Source: Saururus chinensis (Eukaryota > Streptophyta > Magnoliopsida > Piperales > Saururaceae). Taken from it: a DNA stretch of 64,000 nt. Both the position numbers and the translations under genes were made by a program. How positions within the stretch are numbered: the first letter of the stretch is position 1; every line of letters begins with the position of its first letter. The stretch covers positions 34,420,995 through 34,484,994 of the forward strand of contig CP141142.1 of assembly GCA_035235625.1 (NCBI GenBank), written 5' to 3'. The notes under the pieces were generated by a model. That model did not search any database. It was given only the letters and a program-made list of their open reading frames with translations, and was not told the origin of the DNA. Of this stretch, positions 1 to 11,040 are shown piece after piece.

Positions 1-240
1 CGCTTCCCCCTCTCTTCCTCTCTCTCTCCTCCCTCCCCCCTCTCTTTTTTGTTTTATTTTTTTAAAAAAATTATATTAGCGACGCATAACTGTATGCATC
101 GCTACAAGGCTCGGCTAGTAGAGACACATATATATATGCATCGCTACTATCTAAGTATATATATAGTAGCGACACATACCAATATGCGCCACTACTATAC
201 ATTTTTTATTTTTTAAAAATTATAAAAAATAATGTATATT
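1..240. repeat. CACTA-like subterminal repeats
   Basis: AT-rich stretch with short inverted units around TAGCGACGCAT and ATGCATCGCTA, repeated at least three times in both orientations. Clustered short inverted motifs of this kind are typical of the subterminal regions of plant CACTA elements, where transposase binds. No terminal CACTA inverted repeat is visible here, so the element is cut by the window edge or decayed. The same TAGTGACGCTT-type motif recurs at 900-930, 50050-50100 and 53270-53840. Confidence 0.5.
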
Positions 241-830
241 TAATCATTTTTCCACCCCATTCTCTCGCTTCTCTCTCTCTCCCATCATCTCTCTCTACCC
301 TCTCTCCCCTCTCTCTCCATTCTCTCTTTCTTCCTCCCTCCCTCTCTCTCTCCTCCCTCTCACTTCTCTCTCCCCTTATCTCTCTCTACCATCTCTCCTC
401 TCTTTCTCTTCTCTCATTTCTCTCTCTTCCTCCCTCCATCTCTCTCTCTCTTCCTCTCCTCTCTCTTCTCTCTCTCTCTTCCTCCCTCTCTCTCCTCTCT
501 CTCTTCCTCCCTCTCCCTCCTCTCTCTCTTCCTCCATCTCTCCTCCCTCCTTTCTCTCCCCCCTCTCTCTCCTCCCTCCTCTCTCTCTCCCCTCTCTCTC
601 CTCCCTCCTCTCTCTCCCTCCTTTCTCTCCCCCTCTCTCTCCTCCCTCCTCTCTCTCCCTCCTTTCTCTCCCCCTCTCTCTCCTCCCTCCTCTCTCTCCC
701 TCCTTTCTCTCCCCTCTCTCTCCTCCCCCTCTCTCTCCCCTTTTTCTCCTCTCCCCTCTCTCCTCTCCCCCCTCTCTTCCTCCCTCTCTCTGTCATCTCT
801 CCCCTCTCTCTTTTCTTCTCTCTCTATTAT
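241..830. repeat. Polypyrimidine (CT/CCT) low-complexity tract
   Basis: About 590 bases almost entirely C and T on the plus strand, with imperfect internal repeats such as CTCTCTCCTCCCTCCT. Reading frames across it encode only R/E/G-rich or S/L-rich low-complexity peptides and are not genes. It lies between two patches of TAGYGACGC motifs (60-240 and 900-930), the same arrangement seen at 49520-50100 and 52945-53300. Confidence 0.85.
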
Positions 831-859
831 ATAATTATTTATTAAGTAAAATCAATTAA

Positions 860-2400
860 TATATTTTGCAAGCGTCCCTATTAGATTTAAATTTTAAATT
901 TTTTATGTTAAATGCATATATATTAGTGACGCTTGTTTATGGTTGGGTTAGAACTCATCTCTTCACACCCTTGTTGTTCCTTCGACTAGGTTCGGGTCAA
1001 GGGGCATGGCGAGAGCATGATAGACTAGGAAGACTGCAGTGTCCTTGGCTAAGAGCCCTAGATTCGTATCCGCTGTCCATGCACCTCAAAGTCCATAATC
1101 ATATCCTAGAAGCTTCAGATGATGTCTCCAAGTTCTTGTAACCACTAGAACCAAAGCACAACATCTGGCCCTTTCGTGGGCAGCAAGAACAAGTCTGTGA
1201 ATATCACCTTGGATGGAAAGGGATGCATGTGCACACATGCCAACACTCCAAAGATGTTGGTCGTCCCCTATCAAAACATCAAAGGGCTAGGAATCCGATA
1301 CAAAGCATCTCAATCATTGTGCCACTTGATCATTTATGAAATTATGAGTGGAGCCACTATCGATTAGGAAAGAAACTTGTTGCCACTAGAGATGACCCTG
1401 AACCCTCATGGTCCAGGGTAAAGACACCAAAGAAGGTATGCACAGAGATCTCAGGGAGAATGGCAACATACGAGAATGATTCATTTGTAGAGAAGGGGTT
1501 ATCCTTGTCTTCTGTCTCTTCAACTAGCAAGCTACCCAGGACTGAGCATTGGTTGCTCAGCACAAACTTTTCCTAACACTTAAAACACAGTCCTTTGGAA
1601 CATCATTCCTCCATTTGGGTTGGGTAAGGTGGCAAACCGGAGGGGCTGAGGAAGAGAATTGGCAAGGCCGGCTAGTAGAGAGGCTTGACATTGAGGGGGG
1701 TACTGGCAATGGGGTAGGTGTAGAGCACTTGAAAGAGCTAGGTTATTCCTTTCTCCTTTGCCGAGTAAGTTTCCCTTCCTCAATACAGGCATGGCGCACC
1801 ACCTCCCGCATAGAAGTGCACTAGAAGTGGTGCATTTCATCTAATATCTCCGATTCCGGCCCCCTTTAAATGTCCCGGCCAATGTGCCACTAGCCAATTA
1901 GGTAATCTGTTGGCAATCATCATGAATTTTAGGTAGTATGCACATACGGTAGTGGCTGGTAGAGAGTGGATATAATCTCAGTAAAATCTTGGAACTCATT
2001 GGGGCGAAATTGCACACTGAGCTTGTTGGCAAAGGAAAGCCATGTCAAAAAGCATACCTCCTTCTCATAGCTCTGGAACTAGACTAAAGCATTGACGTCC
2101 AAGTGAAAGCCAGGTATCCATAGACGTTCCTCATCGGAATAGGTCCCTTAGTAGGCAAAAAACTTCTCTACCTTATAGAGAAACTCAATTGGGTCCTTGC
2201 CCCCATTATAGTGAGGAAACTGTGGTCTATCCAAAAGGGGTTCAACACTACCCATTTTCCCTCCACAGAACCAGAGAAGTCCTCCTAGTCATCCTCAAAC
2301 TCCCCGGCCAAGTTTTGGAAGTTTGGATCATTATGGCAGTTTTCCAAACACCAGGGGGGCCTCATTCTCTAAGGCTGGATGACCACCTTCTTTGATCTGA
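860..2400 (-). pseudogene. Ty3/gypsy gag-protease remnant
   Basis: Reading the minus strand from about 2400 down to 870 recovers a decayed retrotransposon polyprotein. Near 2230-2050 a gag-like core reads FPHYNGGKDPIEFLYKVEKF with downstream FHLDVNAL and FQSYEKE, resembling the plant Ty3/gypsy gag capsid region. At 1321-1366 it reads LIDSGSTHNFIND, an aspartic protease active site (DSG near 1349-1357). It continues to PFDVLIGDDQHL and, after a shift, to LPTKGPDVVL and WLQELGDII, the usual gypsy protease tail. Several stops and frame changes break it. No reverse transcriptase or integrase follows because the homology stops near 870. It is a dead fragment; the gypsy assignment rests on motif recognition. 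Confidence 0.75.
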
Positions 2401-3389
2401 TAGAAAGATAAAAAAACATAGTGGTAGGGGGAAGGTGAGCAACCCACTCAAATGCCATCTAGGAGCCAGAAGCTTGAGAACCATGGAGTTGGGATGGCCT
2501 TATTGTTACGTCTGAAACAAGACTATGAAGAAGTCAAATTCAGATTTGTTTTACTTGCCAATTGTAGTAGACAAGGCCGATCCATAGGGAAAGCCTTGTG
2601 CAACAAAGAAAATGGTTACGAAAAAATAGAGGAAAGAAAAATTAAGAAAAAAAGAGTAGTAGAGTATTGAGGGAATAAAGAGTTAAATAATCAAGAAAAA
2701 AAATACTAAGGCAATTAAGGGTCATTGTAACATCTAATGATGTTCTTAATGTGTCATGTTATCTCAGTTAGAATTAACTAAATATTCAATCTAACTGGAA
2801 GATATGAACATTAAAATTAAGAGTTTTTTCTATATTGCCTGGTCAAAGAATGAAACATTCCATATTCCCTGGATTTTAAACGAAAATGCCATATGACCTA
2901 GAATAACACTATATTAGGTAAATTTGGGACTAAAATACCCCTCATTGGAAGTAGGGTTTCATATCGTGTAAAACCCTCACAAAGTCTCATTAATTGGAAT
3001 ATGACTTCAGACGCCAGTGATTCCTCATATTGAAAAACCCGTTGCGATTCAAAACTCTGTTTCGATTACAAAGTACTCTGGTTGAGCATTGTTCACGCGA
3101 CGTGGGAGAAGATTTTGCGACCTATCCGACCAGACATGGAAGATTAGGGGTTTTTTGTTCTATAACGAGTTTGCGTAGAACGAGCTTTGGAATGAGTTTG
3201 CAAAGTTGAGTTTTGAAACTGTATGCCCTAAAGGTGGTTCTTCTTTGTAGCGTGAGTTCGGGTTTGTGGCGATCCAAGTAAAGGAGTAAACTTTGTAGAA
3301 AAGCAATGGCCAAATGAGTGGTTAATCTAGCTGGGAGAACAGCAATGGCGGTTTTGTGGTAAGGCATTCAGATATTTATATGCACAATT
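2401..3389. other. Intergenic, no gene recognised
   Basis: AT-rich spacer. Short open frames (for example 2452-2670) have no recognisable domain and no splice or codon signature. The part next to 2400 may be the 5' leader of the gypsy remnant, but no primer-binding site or LTR was identified. Confidence 0.5.
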
Positions 3390-6300
3390 TTTTATTTATC
3401 GTGTATTAGAGCACACAACATAGGCAGTCAAATCAAGCTATCGTTGGGTTAGAAAGATGATGAGTCATATATCGTGTGTTCAATATGACGCTGGAAACAC
3501 GATGTTCAACCATTATGATATCGTATATGAGAGTTCTTCGTATCATATGTTCGAGCACACGATAAATATACTTATTGTATAAATACAAGGTAGTTAGATA
3601 ATGTGAATCGACGTGGCTATTGATTATGGTCACAACCTATTGTTGATTGACATATATTTATCCAATTTTGCAAACGTAAAGTTAGAGTATTACATCAAAT
3701 GGCGGAGTCAGTGAAGGTTGCAGAAGAGAAGAAGAAGAGAATCTACTAGAGAATACCGGGTTTGGGAACGAATAGTTTCCCCACTAGACTGCGTCTATCA
3801 AAAGACCTTGTAGATTCATGTCTAGGATGCAAGGCCATATTGGTGGAGACTGGGTTCTACCTGGTATATGATTGCGAGTCCATCATCATCTCCAAGCCGC
3901 TGTTGGATGTACTAATTGGTGATTGTTGGGACAACTCACTGGAGGTCTTCAACATAAGGGACAGAAGACTACCCCTTACTGTGGCTGAAGTGGCTCTGAT
4001 CGCGGGTTTGAGTGGAAAAGGGAAACCGTGTAAATTGGAAAGTAGCATGGGGAAGGCTGCCCAAGGCAAGTGGCAATTCTACAAGAAGTTCTTCCAAGAG
4101 AAGAGGCCGGAGAAGGCAGAACTTGAAGAAATATTGAAAGAAGTGGCTGACGAAACAAAGACTATTTCAGACGAGGACATAGTACGGTTGGTGATCGTGC
4201 ACATGAGTGTCCTTGTGTTGTTCACACAGAGCAACAGAGCCGTATCCCCAACTTTGTGTGATTACTTAGATGACATGTCTGTCGTGGGGAGCTACAATTG
4301 GGCAGACTCCGTACATGATATGCTGATGAGAGGCATATTGGCAACCCACCGGAACATCATGAGCAGACAGGATGAGCATTCTGCCACAGCCAAAATTCTT
4401 GTTGGGACTTCATTAGTGCTCTAGGTAAGGCTCGCATGTTTTATACCACACGAATTCTAATATCGTATCACTAATAACACGATATGTCAGATGAATATCG
4501 TTGTATCGGTCATACGATACAAACTAAATCATTTTATCAGACATACGAAATATAACATGCACGTTGACATATCATGTTCTCGGTAATAGACTAAGTATAA
4601 TATCGTGTATATGACATTAGACGATCGGTCTGTATTGTATTACCGAAAACACTATGGGGCTGAAAGTGTGTTAGCAGTAACACGACTAGTTTGTTATAGT
4701 GAAGATATTGACCATTTGCACTATGTATTGTCTGCCAGGTACGGTTTTATGAGCATACATCCATATGGGCTCCCAATGGTCCTCCATGCACCCCAAGGTG
4801 TAAGAGGTGGCCCGGATTTACGCAACTTTTGAGCAACGTGGAGAAGGATGATAAACTTGACCCGGTCAACGAAAAGGGGAGGAAGAAGATTCTAGCTCAT
4901 CACCGAATGAGGAAGTGGTACAAGGATGTCTTCATGAGGCTGAAGCCAGACTCACAAATTGTTATGCGCATCACACCAATTCCCGAAGAGGTGCACTTGA
5001 TGGATGTCCAAACGGCGACCCCGAAAGCTAAGAAGGCGGTTATGCAGACTTCCCGGCCAATGAGACCCGGCCACGCCCTCCACGGTGAGACGTCAGGGCA
5101 TGTGCATTCCAGCTATGACGTCATTGAATCATTCGTCATGCCAGTTGATGTCATGAAGGGAATATGTGAAGTTGTTTTGGAGAAGGTTGTGCTCTACAAT
5201 GAGAGGGGATAGGACACGAAGCGAGTTGAAGTTGCACTCCAGCGTGTTAAGAACAATCTCGAGGTGGCAACTAGCCTCATAGAATAGATGTAAGCACCCG
5301 AAGAACCGGAGACAAAAAAGCCACCTAAACCCACTCAGCCGGAGGTCGCCCAAGCATCAACCCCTCCGCCAAGAACCGAAGGATCACCGTCGGTTCATTT
5401 AAAGTCAAGAGCTTCAAAATCCAGAGAATCTCTCCAACCATCTGCCCCCGAAGATCAACCAGTACATATTCCTTAGCCGGTCGAAGAGGGATTCATTTTG
5501 AGTAAGTATGACATTTTATTGTATCGTGTTTCATTAGGGGATCTTCGTGTAGTTGAGTGCATGATAGGGGATCATGTCATTTATTAAAAAAGACAATTTT
5601 GGTATTGTTGTGTCATCGATCACACGATCATTGAAGCAGCAGTTACTTCTAAAAACAATCTTTGCATGGTCGTGTGATCGTAAGCACGATTAGTCCTCTT
5701 TTCATTTTTCCAACAATATGATATGCAGTTTCATCATGTTTGGTAAAAGACGACTAGCGTACATATCATGTGTTTACTAACATGATGGATTACTTCTTAA
5801 ATACAGAGAAACAACAACCACAAGTTGCCACAAACCAAAGAAAAAGATTGGCCTGAAGTTGCAAAGGACCGTAATAACTAGATTTTTGATGAAAATAAAT
5901 GCAAAATTCATGGAATAACCACGAGAGGTCGTGGAACAACCACGGGATGCCGTGGAACCACCCCAAGAGGTGGAAGAACAACCCTAGGATGTCGAAGAAC
6001 AACCTCGGGAGGTAGAGGAACCAAACCTTCCCGGGGAGGTCATGGCTCAAGCCCGCTATAGGCCGGAACAACCCCGTGAGGGACTGGCAGAACAATTGGA
6101 GATTCTGGAACAACCCTTGGAGGGACTGGAAGCACCACAGGAAGCAAATAAAGGAGCAATCCCAAAACAAGCAATAAAACTTAGATTGAAGCAGAAAGCT
6201 GCATATAAAACTCCCTTCTTACCTTCTGTGCCACAGAAGTTGAGGTACACTGCAATTGAACAACCTGCTGAAGGTGAGGAGCCTCTGCAGAAACTATCAG

Positions 6301-8650
6301 CTAAGGGCTCGAAGAAGCCAAAGCATTTTAGCGGCTACATTGAAGAGCAGATAACAAAGTTTGGACACATTGCCCAGCTTGGAAAGCCTGGTGACAAAGT
6401 ACCTCTTGCGTCGGTCCTTGGCCCAATCATTATCCGTCCGGCACATCCAAAGTCTCCCACCCCGGAACCAGCACTTTATCGGATACTCCTTCAATAGATG
6501 TGGAAGTAATGGAGAGTATCCACAATGTATTAGATGTCAAAGATGATACTACGACTAAGACGAATAAGGAGGAGCGCAGTCTGTGGCCAAATGACTATCT
6601 TGACACAAAGTTGGTGTTCCAGATGGAGGTTTAGAAGGAGGCAAATAAGGAAATTATCACCGAATTCCTGTCGAACCCATACAAGTCATGACCCATAGAG
6701 ACGCTCCTCTACACCGACTATCTATCTTTGTTAAAGTAGAAGTGTATAACGAATGAGGTAAGACCATTTCATTTCTCATACGTTTGAACATCTATCATGT
6801 TATCAATCAAACAGTTGCATAACTGATGCAGATTACAATTAATCATCGTTTTATTGATTACACTACCTAGTATCATATCGTTGTTTACCTTATACGCTAA
6901 GTTTCGACTATAATTGCTTAACTAAAATTAGCTTGTTAATTCATACACGACTTGTCAATGCGTCATGTTGTCATTAATTCGATATAAACACTTATCGTGT
7001 CAACAATGTCACAATCGGTCAACTATCGTGTCATTACTAACACATATGGTTTTGTGTAGGTCATCAACATCTTCTTCCAACTTCTTGATGAACGAAATTT
7101 GAGACATCTAGGCAGGTACCCCAACTATTTTTTCGGCAAGTTCGCTATTTAGCACTACTTTAACATTGGCACAGTGGAAGGGCCGGCGGAGAAGGAGGGC
7201 AAACTCTTTGGCATATTGTTGAGAGGTCTGAATGTTAACATGGAGAGCGGTTTCATTCCTATCTATGCCAAGGGCTACTTTCTCTTGCTTATTGTCCATA
7301 GCAGGGAGAAACGATTTAGGTGTTACAATCCTCTAAAGGGTGAACACAATTGCTACTTCGCCGAGGTGGACAATGACAGGAAACATGTTGCCAATGGAAT
7401 GGAGATGGCACTTAACATAAAGAGCGCTCAGCTGTGGCCAATGACTCAGATCAACAAATGCCCATACAAGGAAACAAACGAAGATTGTGGTTTGTTCGTC
7501 ATGTACTACGTAGCAAAACTAGCAGGGAGTGTCATTTAGCTAGATTTTAGACAACTCAAGATAATAGGCTTGGTCAGGCCGATGATCTGCACTGCTATAC
7601 TTCGGGCCCGAATAGAAGAGGAATTTGATCCAGAGACAAATGAATTGTAAAAAAGAAAAGAGACTTCTTTCACGATTTGATTTACTAACAAATTAATGTT
7701 CGACCGATTATTTTGTAATTAACTATTGGAATAGAAATACATGTACCAATGTCAAATGGCGTATAATCGATCAAATGATTTGCACCAATATCGTGTATTT
7801 GATATCGTGAAATAGTAGTACACATATATCCGATCGTATTGTAATTCTCACGATCGCTTATTAGGTCGTGTTATCGCATACACAGCACCTCATATTCAGT
7901 CATGTTATCATGGACAAGACATCTTGTATTGGGAAGTCTTTGATGTCATGTAATCAAACACATGCGAAACACACATGTCGTTGATCCTCACCGATGACCA
8001 AATGTTCTCATCGAGGATGGACATAAGAAAGTTTCAAACATTAACTGATATCAAATATGTTTCTAGATGACCTATATGTCGCGACAGCGTTGGATCATAA
8101 TAGTGTAGGTCGTGTTATTCGATTGATCTACATATAAAGTTCAATTGTGACGGAACATTCGAGACATTGAAATAATGCCGGGTAGTAAATCACCCCCCTT
8201 CAAAGGCTAGTTTGGACCGCACCACTGAAGGGGACGAATTACCATTTGACACTATATCAATGTCCCAAAGGCTCCGTCTCGTGCTCTTTGCAAATTGGGT
8301 TAGCCCAAAGGTCACTTCAATATATAAGGTAGGATGCAAGGGATACGAACCATTTCATATATATGGAAAATTTTCCATTTGTAGTGTAATTGGAAATTGG
8401 AAATGACTCATCGGGAATTGGTGATTCTAATTTAATTGAAATCCCGAAAATTGTGGTGATGCTTCAGGAATTGGGTGTTTATATTAATGCAGTCGTCGTG
8501 TGTTTGATCTCATGATATGGCCAATATCGAGTAATTGCTTAGACGTCTAGCATAAATATTCATTATCATAGTCACGAGCTGATAAATATTCATTATTGGC
8601 GTGTGGTCGGTAACACGATATACAAACATATCGTGTTAAGGAAAACACGC
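3390..8650. repeat. Dispersed TATCGTGT / ACACGATA motifs
   Basis: Dozens of imperfect copies of TATCGTGT, ACACGATA, TCGTGT and CATGATAT-like variants are scattered on both strands. They cluster in the flanks (3390-3600, 7790-8050, 8470-8650) and introns (4440-4610, 5510-5780, 6780-7040) of the Ulp1-type pseudogene, and are rare in its exon blocks. This looks like the subterminal/internal repeat array of a DNA transposon that carried the gene. I did not find terminal inverted repeats or a target-site duplication, so the outer limits are approximate. Confidence 0.55.
3699..7650 (+). pseudogene. Transposon-type Ulp1 (C48) protease / DUF1985 pseudogene
   Basis: Four exon blocks can be read: about 3699-4424, 4739-5503, 5806-6757 and 7061-7650. 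Block 1 (from ATG 3699) resembles the DUF1985-type N-terminus found with plant Ulp1-like transposon genes. Block 2 continues with FYEHTSIWAPNG and CKRWPGFTQLL. Block 3 has a run of EQPREV/EEQP repeats, then LWPNDYLDTKLVF and LLYTDYLSLL. Block 4 is the peptidase core with FFQLLDERNLRHLGRYPNYF and the catalytic-Cys motif EDCGLFVMYYV near 7480-7515. Splice-like sites fit (for example TCTGCCAG before 4739 and GAGTAAGT at about 5504). It is dead: the frame holds stops at 3747, 5210, 5285, 5291, 5474, 5916, 5985, 6632, 6689, 6737, 7150 and 7537, plus a frameshift near 6480. Where the family has a catalytic His (HW/HF), this copy reads GYFLLLIV. Ulp1 proteases process SUMO; carriage by plant transposons is known, and this copy should be inactive. 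Confidence 0.75.
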
Positions 8651-8850
8651 TTCAACAAGTATTATTACATCCACTATACGGGAAAGACAACTTTCAATGG
8701 GAAGAAAGATATAACTGTTATTAATTCCTTACATTAAAAAAACTAATCTTTACAGAACTTAAAAAAAAAAAAAACAATCCATCTCAACGCCAGCGATCAG
8801 TTGACGTGTGATCTCCTTGCATACTCATGGACCCATCATTTCAAGAAGAG
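7651..8850. other. Downstream flank of Ulp1-type pseudogene
   Basis: AT-rich noncoding DNA with further TATCGTGT-type motifs (7790-8050, 8480-8650). No gene recognised; the small open frame at 8212-8406 has no domain signature. A short poly-A run lies at 8761-8774. Confidence 0.5.
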
Positions 8851-9350
8851 GGCGCCGTCTAGTGAATAGGGCCTGAATGCAACGGATCATTAGAGACATT
8901 GATATATCACCGTCTAGTGAACCATGCCCACCATCGGATATAGGTAGCCGATGATAGACCGATTCACCAACTGCCACTAAAGCAATCTCCCGAATGACCC
9001 ATCTCCTCAAAGAACTAGTGAGTTAGCATTCTACAACCCCTAAATCTTTGTCTATTGAATAGGGCGCGAATGTGACGGATCATTGGAGAAATTGATATAT
9101 CGCCATCTAGTGAATCATGCCCATGATCGGATATAGGTGGTGACCGTATTCGATGGTGGGCCGATTCATCAGTTGCCACTACAGTAATACCCCGAATGAC
9201 ACGTCTCCGTGAAGAACATAATCGTGAGAAAGTCATTGCTAAATTGCCATCTAGTGAACCATGCCCACAATCAGATATAGGTAAGGACTGTATCTGATGG
9301 TAGACCGATTCACCAGTCACCGCTAAAGCAATCTCTGCGAAGAACCAGTG
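8851..9350. repeat. Tandem repeat, about 192 then 145 bp periods
   Basis: Three related units share the core ATCTAGTGAACCATGCCCA, followed by a GATATAGG stretch, a GACCGATTCACCA-like segment and GCAATCTC. The core starts near 8912, 9104 and 9249. The first two units also share an upstream part with GATCATTAGAGA and TTGATATATC. Minus-strand open frames across it (8825-9010, 9015-9320) simply repeat PISDxGHGSLDG and reflect the repeat, not a gene. Confidence 0.75.
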
Positions 9351-9508
9351 AATGAGCGTTCAAAAAACCCTAACCCTAACTGGCAGGGTGAGACGGTTAC
9401 AGGTGGATTGATCTATTATCGGATGATTTTATTTTTTGAAAGCTTATGTGAAAAGATTGATATGTTATTAGATGATTTATTTTTTGAGAGATTTGGTGTT
9501 AAGATCAA

Positions 9509-9616
9509 GATTGATCCGAGATTGATCTAGGATTTATGCAACACTGATCCAGGATTGATCTAAGATTGATCTAGCATTGATCCAAGATTGATCTAGAACT
9601 TGTCCAAGATTGATCT
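9509..9616 (+). repeat. Short GATTGATCTA tandem repeat
   Basis: Repeated GATTGATC units (AGATTGATCTAG, AGATTGATCCAG and variants) spaced about 12-20 bases apart, at least seven copies. Degenerate minisatellite, no coding sense. A telomere-like CCCTAACCCTAAC run lies just upstream at about 9367-9379 but is only two units long. Confidence 0.65.
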
Positions 9617-10457
9617 ATTTTCTAAAAAGACATTCTATCTGATTTACGAATGATTTATCTGATTCCCTAAATGATGATTTATTAGATTCTATGAAATAAT
9701 GAGATATCTACTCTGATTTGAAAATGAATTTCTACAATTAATTTTGGGTGAATTGCGATGAAAGAATTCGCTTAAAGGAAGAAGAATGTAACACCCCATT
9801 TTTATGATTATGTTTAACTTGAAGGGTTAGTATTAATTTTTTATATTAAGAAGAAAATTAGTTGAATTTGAGGGGTAGAACTACCTTATGTGTATAGATC
9901 TCGAAAAAATTAGCGTAATGAGTTCAAGAACGTGTAAAATGGAGGTCAGGAGTGAATTTTATGACATTAATAAGTGTCATATAGGTGGGGCCCACTTACA
10001 AAATGTTGGATAACCTGGTCTAGTTTCGTAGGGCTCATCAATATGACCTCAACAGTACCAAAAAAGTGTAATTTTGACATCGGGGTAGAAAGTTATCTCG
10101 TTTTGAACTTTGAAATATTATTTAAATAAAATAATATTTGAAAAAGAGGTTTGATGATGTAATAGCTGGCACACGGCTTTCATCAGTCGCACCTTCCAGC
10201 ACGCGTTGCTTGATCCACAAACAATCGTTGGTCAGTCCTTGCAACACTAGTGGGTGTGCATTGGGTCCGTGTTACGCAGGATAGAGCCCACATGGTTGGA
10301 GGGCCAACTCCGCATGATGAACGGCACGGGATGGGGGCCCTGCGCAATGAGCGGTAGCCTGCACCATGAACATGGCGGGGCTACGTCACACACTATAGGC
10401 AAGTGATGCACAACCTATTTTCTCGCCACGTGGTGCATAAATGCTCACAACCCTCCC

Positions 10458-10464
10458 TATAAAT
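10458..10464 (+). promoter_or_regulatory. TATA box of LTR
   Basis: CCCTATAAATAGGGG at the junction between a GC-rich upstream part and a downstream leader, the usual place for a pol II TATA box in a plant LTR. The same CCCTATAAAT sequence occurs in the opposite-strand LTR near 22950-22962. Confidence 0.5.
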
Positions 10465-10619
10465 AGGGGGGAGCTGACAAAATTCAAAAGAGATTTTCTC
10501 AAAATTTTTAGCCGGTTTAAGTTCGATTTTGCCCGTTCAATAGGCATTCTTAGCTAATTCATGGGTGGCCTATGCAATGGAAGAGTCAATTGCTTGAGCT
10601 AGCCACTCTAGAGGGGAAA

Positions 10620-11040
10620 ACAACCGGGCAAGAGGAGGCTTTGTCTGTCACCTTCAGGCCACAAAGTTAGAAATGTCTTGGGTAAGGGGAGGTTTTGTTC
10701 GCCGCCTTGGGGCTGCAAAGAGAGAAATATCCTTGGGTAAGCCAAGGTTTTGTTTACCCCCTTGAAGCTACAAAGAGAGAAATGTCTCGGGGAAAGTGGA
10801 GGTTTTGTTTGTCACCTTCAAGCCGGAAAGAGAGAAACATCACGGGGTAAGAGTGGTTATGTTCGCCACCTTCGTGCTGAAAAGGAAACCTCCCTGGGTA
10901 AGGGGAGGTTATGTCTGCCACCTCCAGGATGGAAAGAAGGAATCTTTTCGTAGTAAGGGCAGGCTCCACCCATTGTCTTTGGGCCCCAAAGGGAGAATGT
11001 CCTTTAGGAAGGAGAAGCTCTGCACACCACTACTTCTGGA
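10620..11040 (+). repeat. About 60-bp minisatellite inside LTR leader
   Basis: Six to seven imperfect units of roughly 60 bases, each with a GAGAGAAA(T/C)(G/A)TC-like block, a GGGTAAGGGGAGG block and a TTTGTTYGCCACCTT block. Open frames across it on both strands are by-products of the repeat. A related array sits at 34930-35220. Confidence 0.7.

Noticed and set aside
386..796. 136-codon minus-strand open frame
   Set aside because: Encodes only Arg/Glu/Gly repeats from a polypyrimidine tract; low complexity, no domain.
6056..6250. Minus-strand frames opposite the Ulp1-type gene
   Set aside because: Shadows of the plus-strand EQP-rich exon.
9367..9379. Telomere-like CCCTAACCCTAAC
   Set aside because: Only about two units; chance match or trivial interstitial motif.
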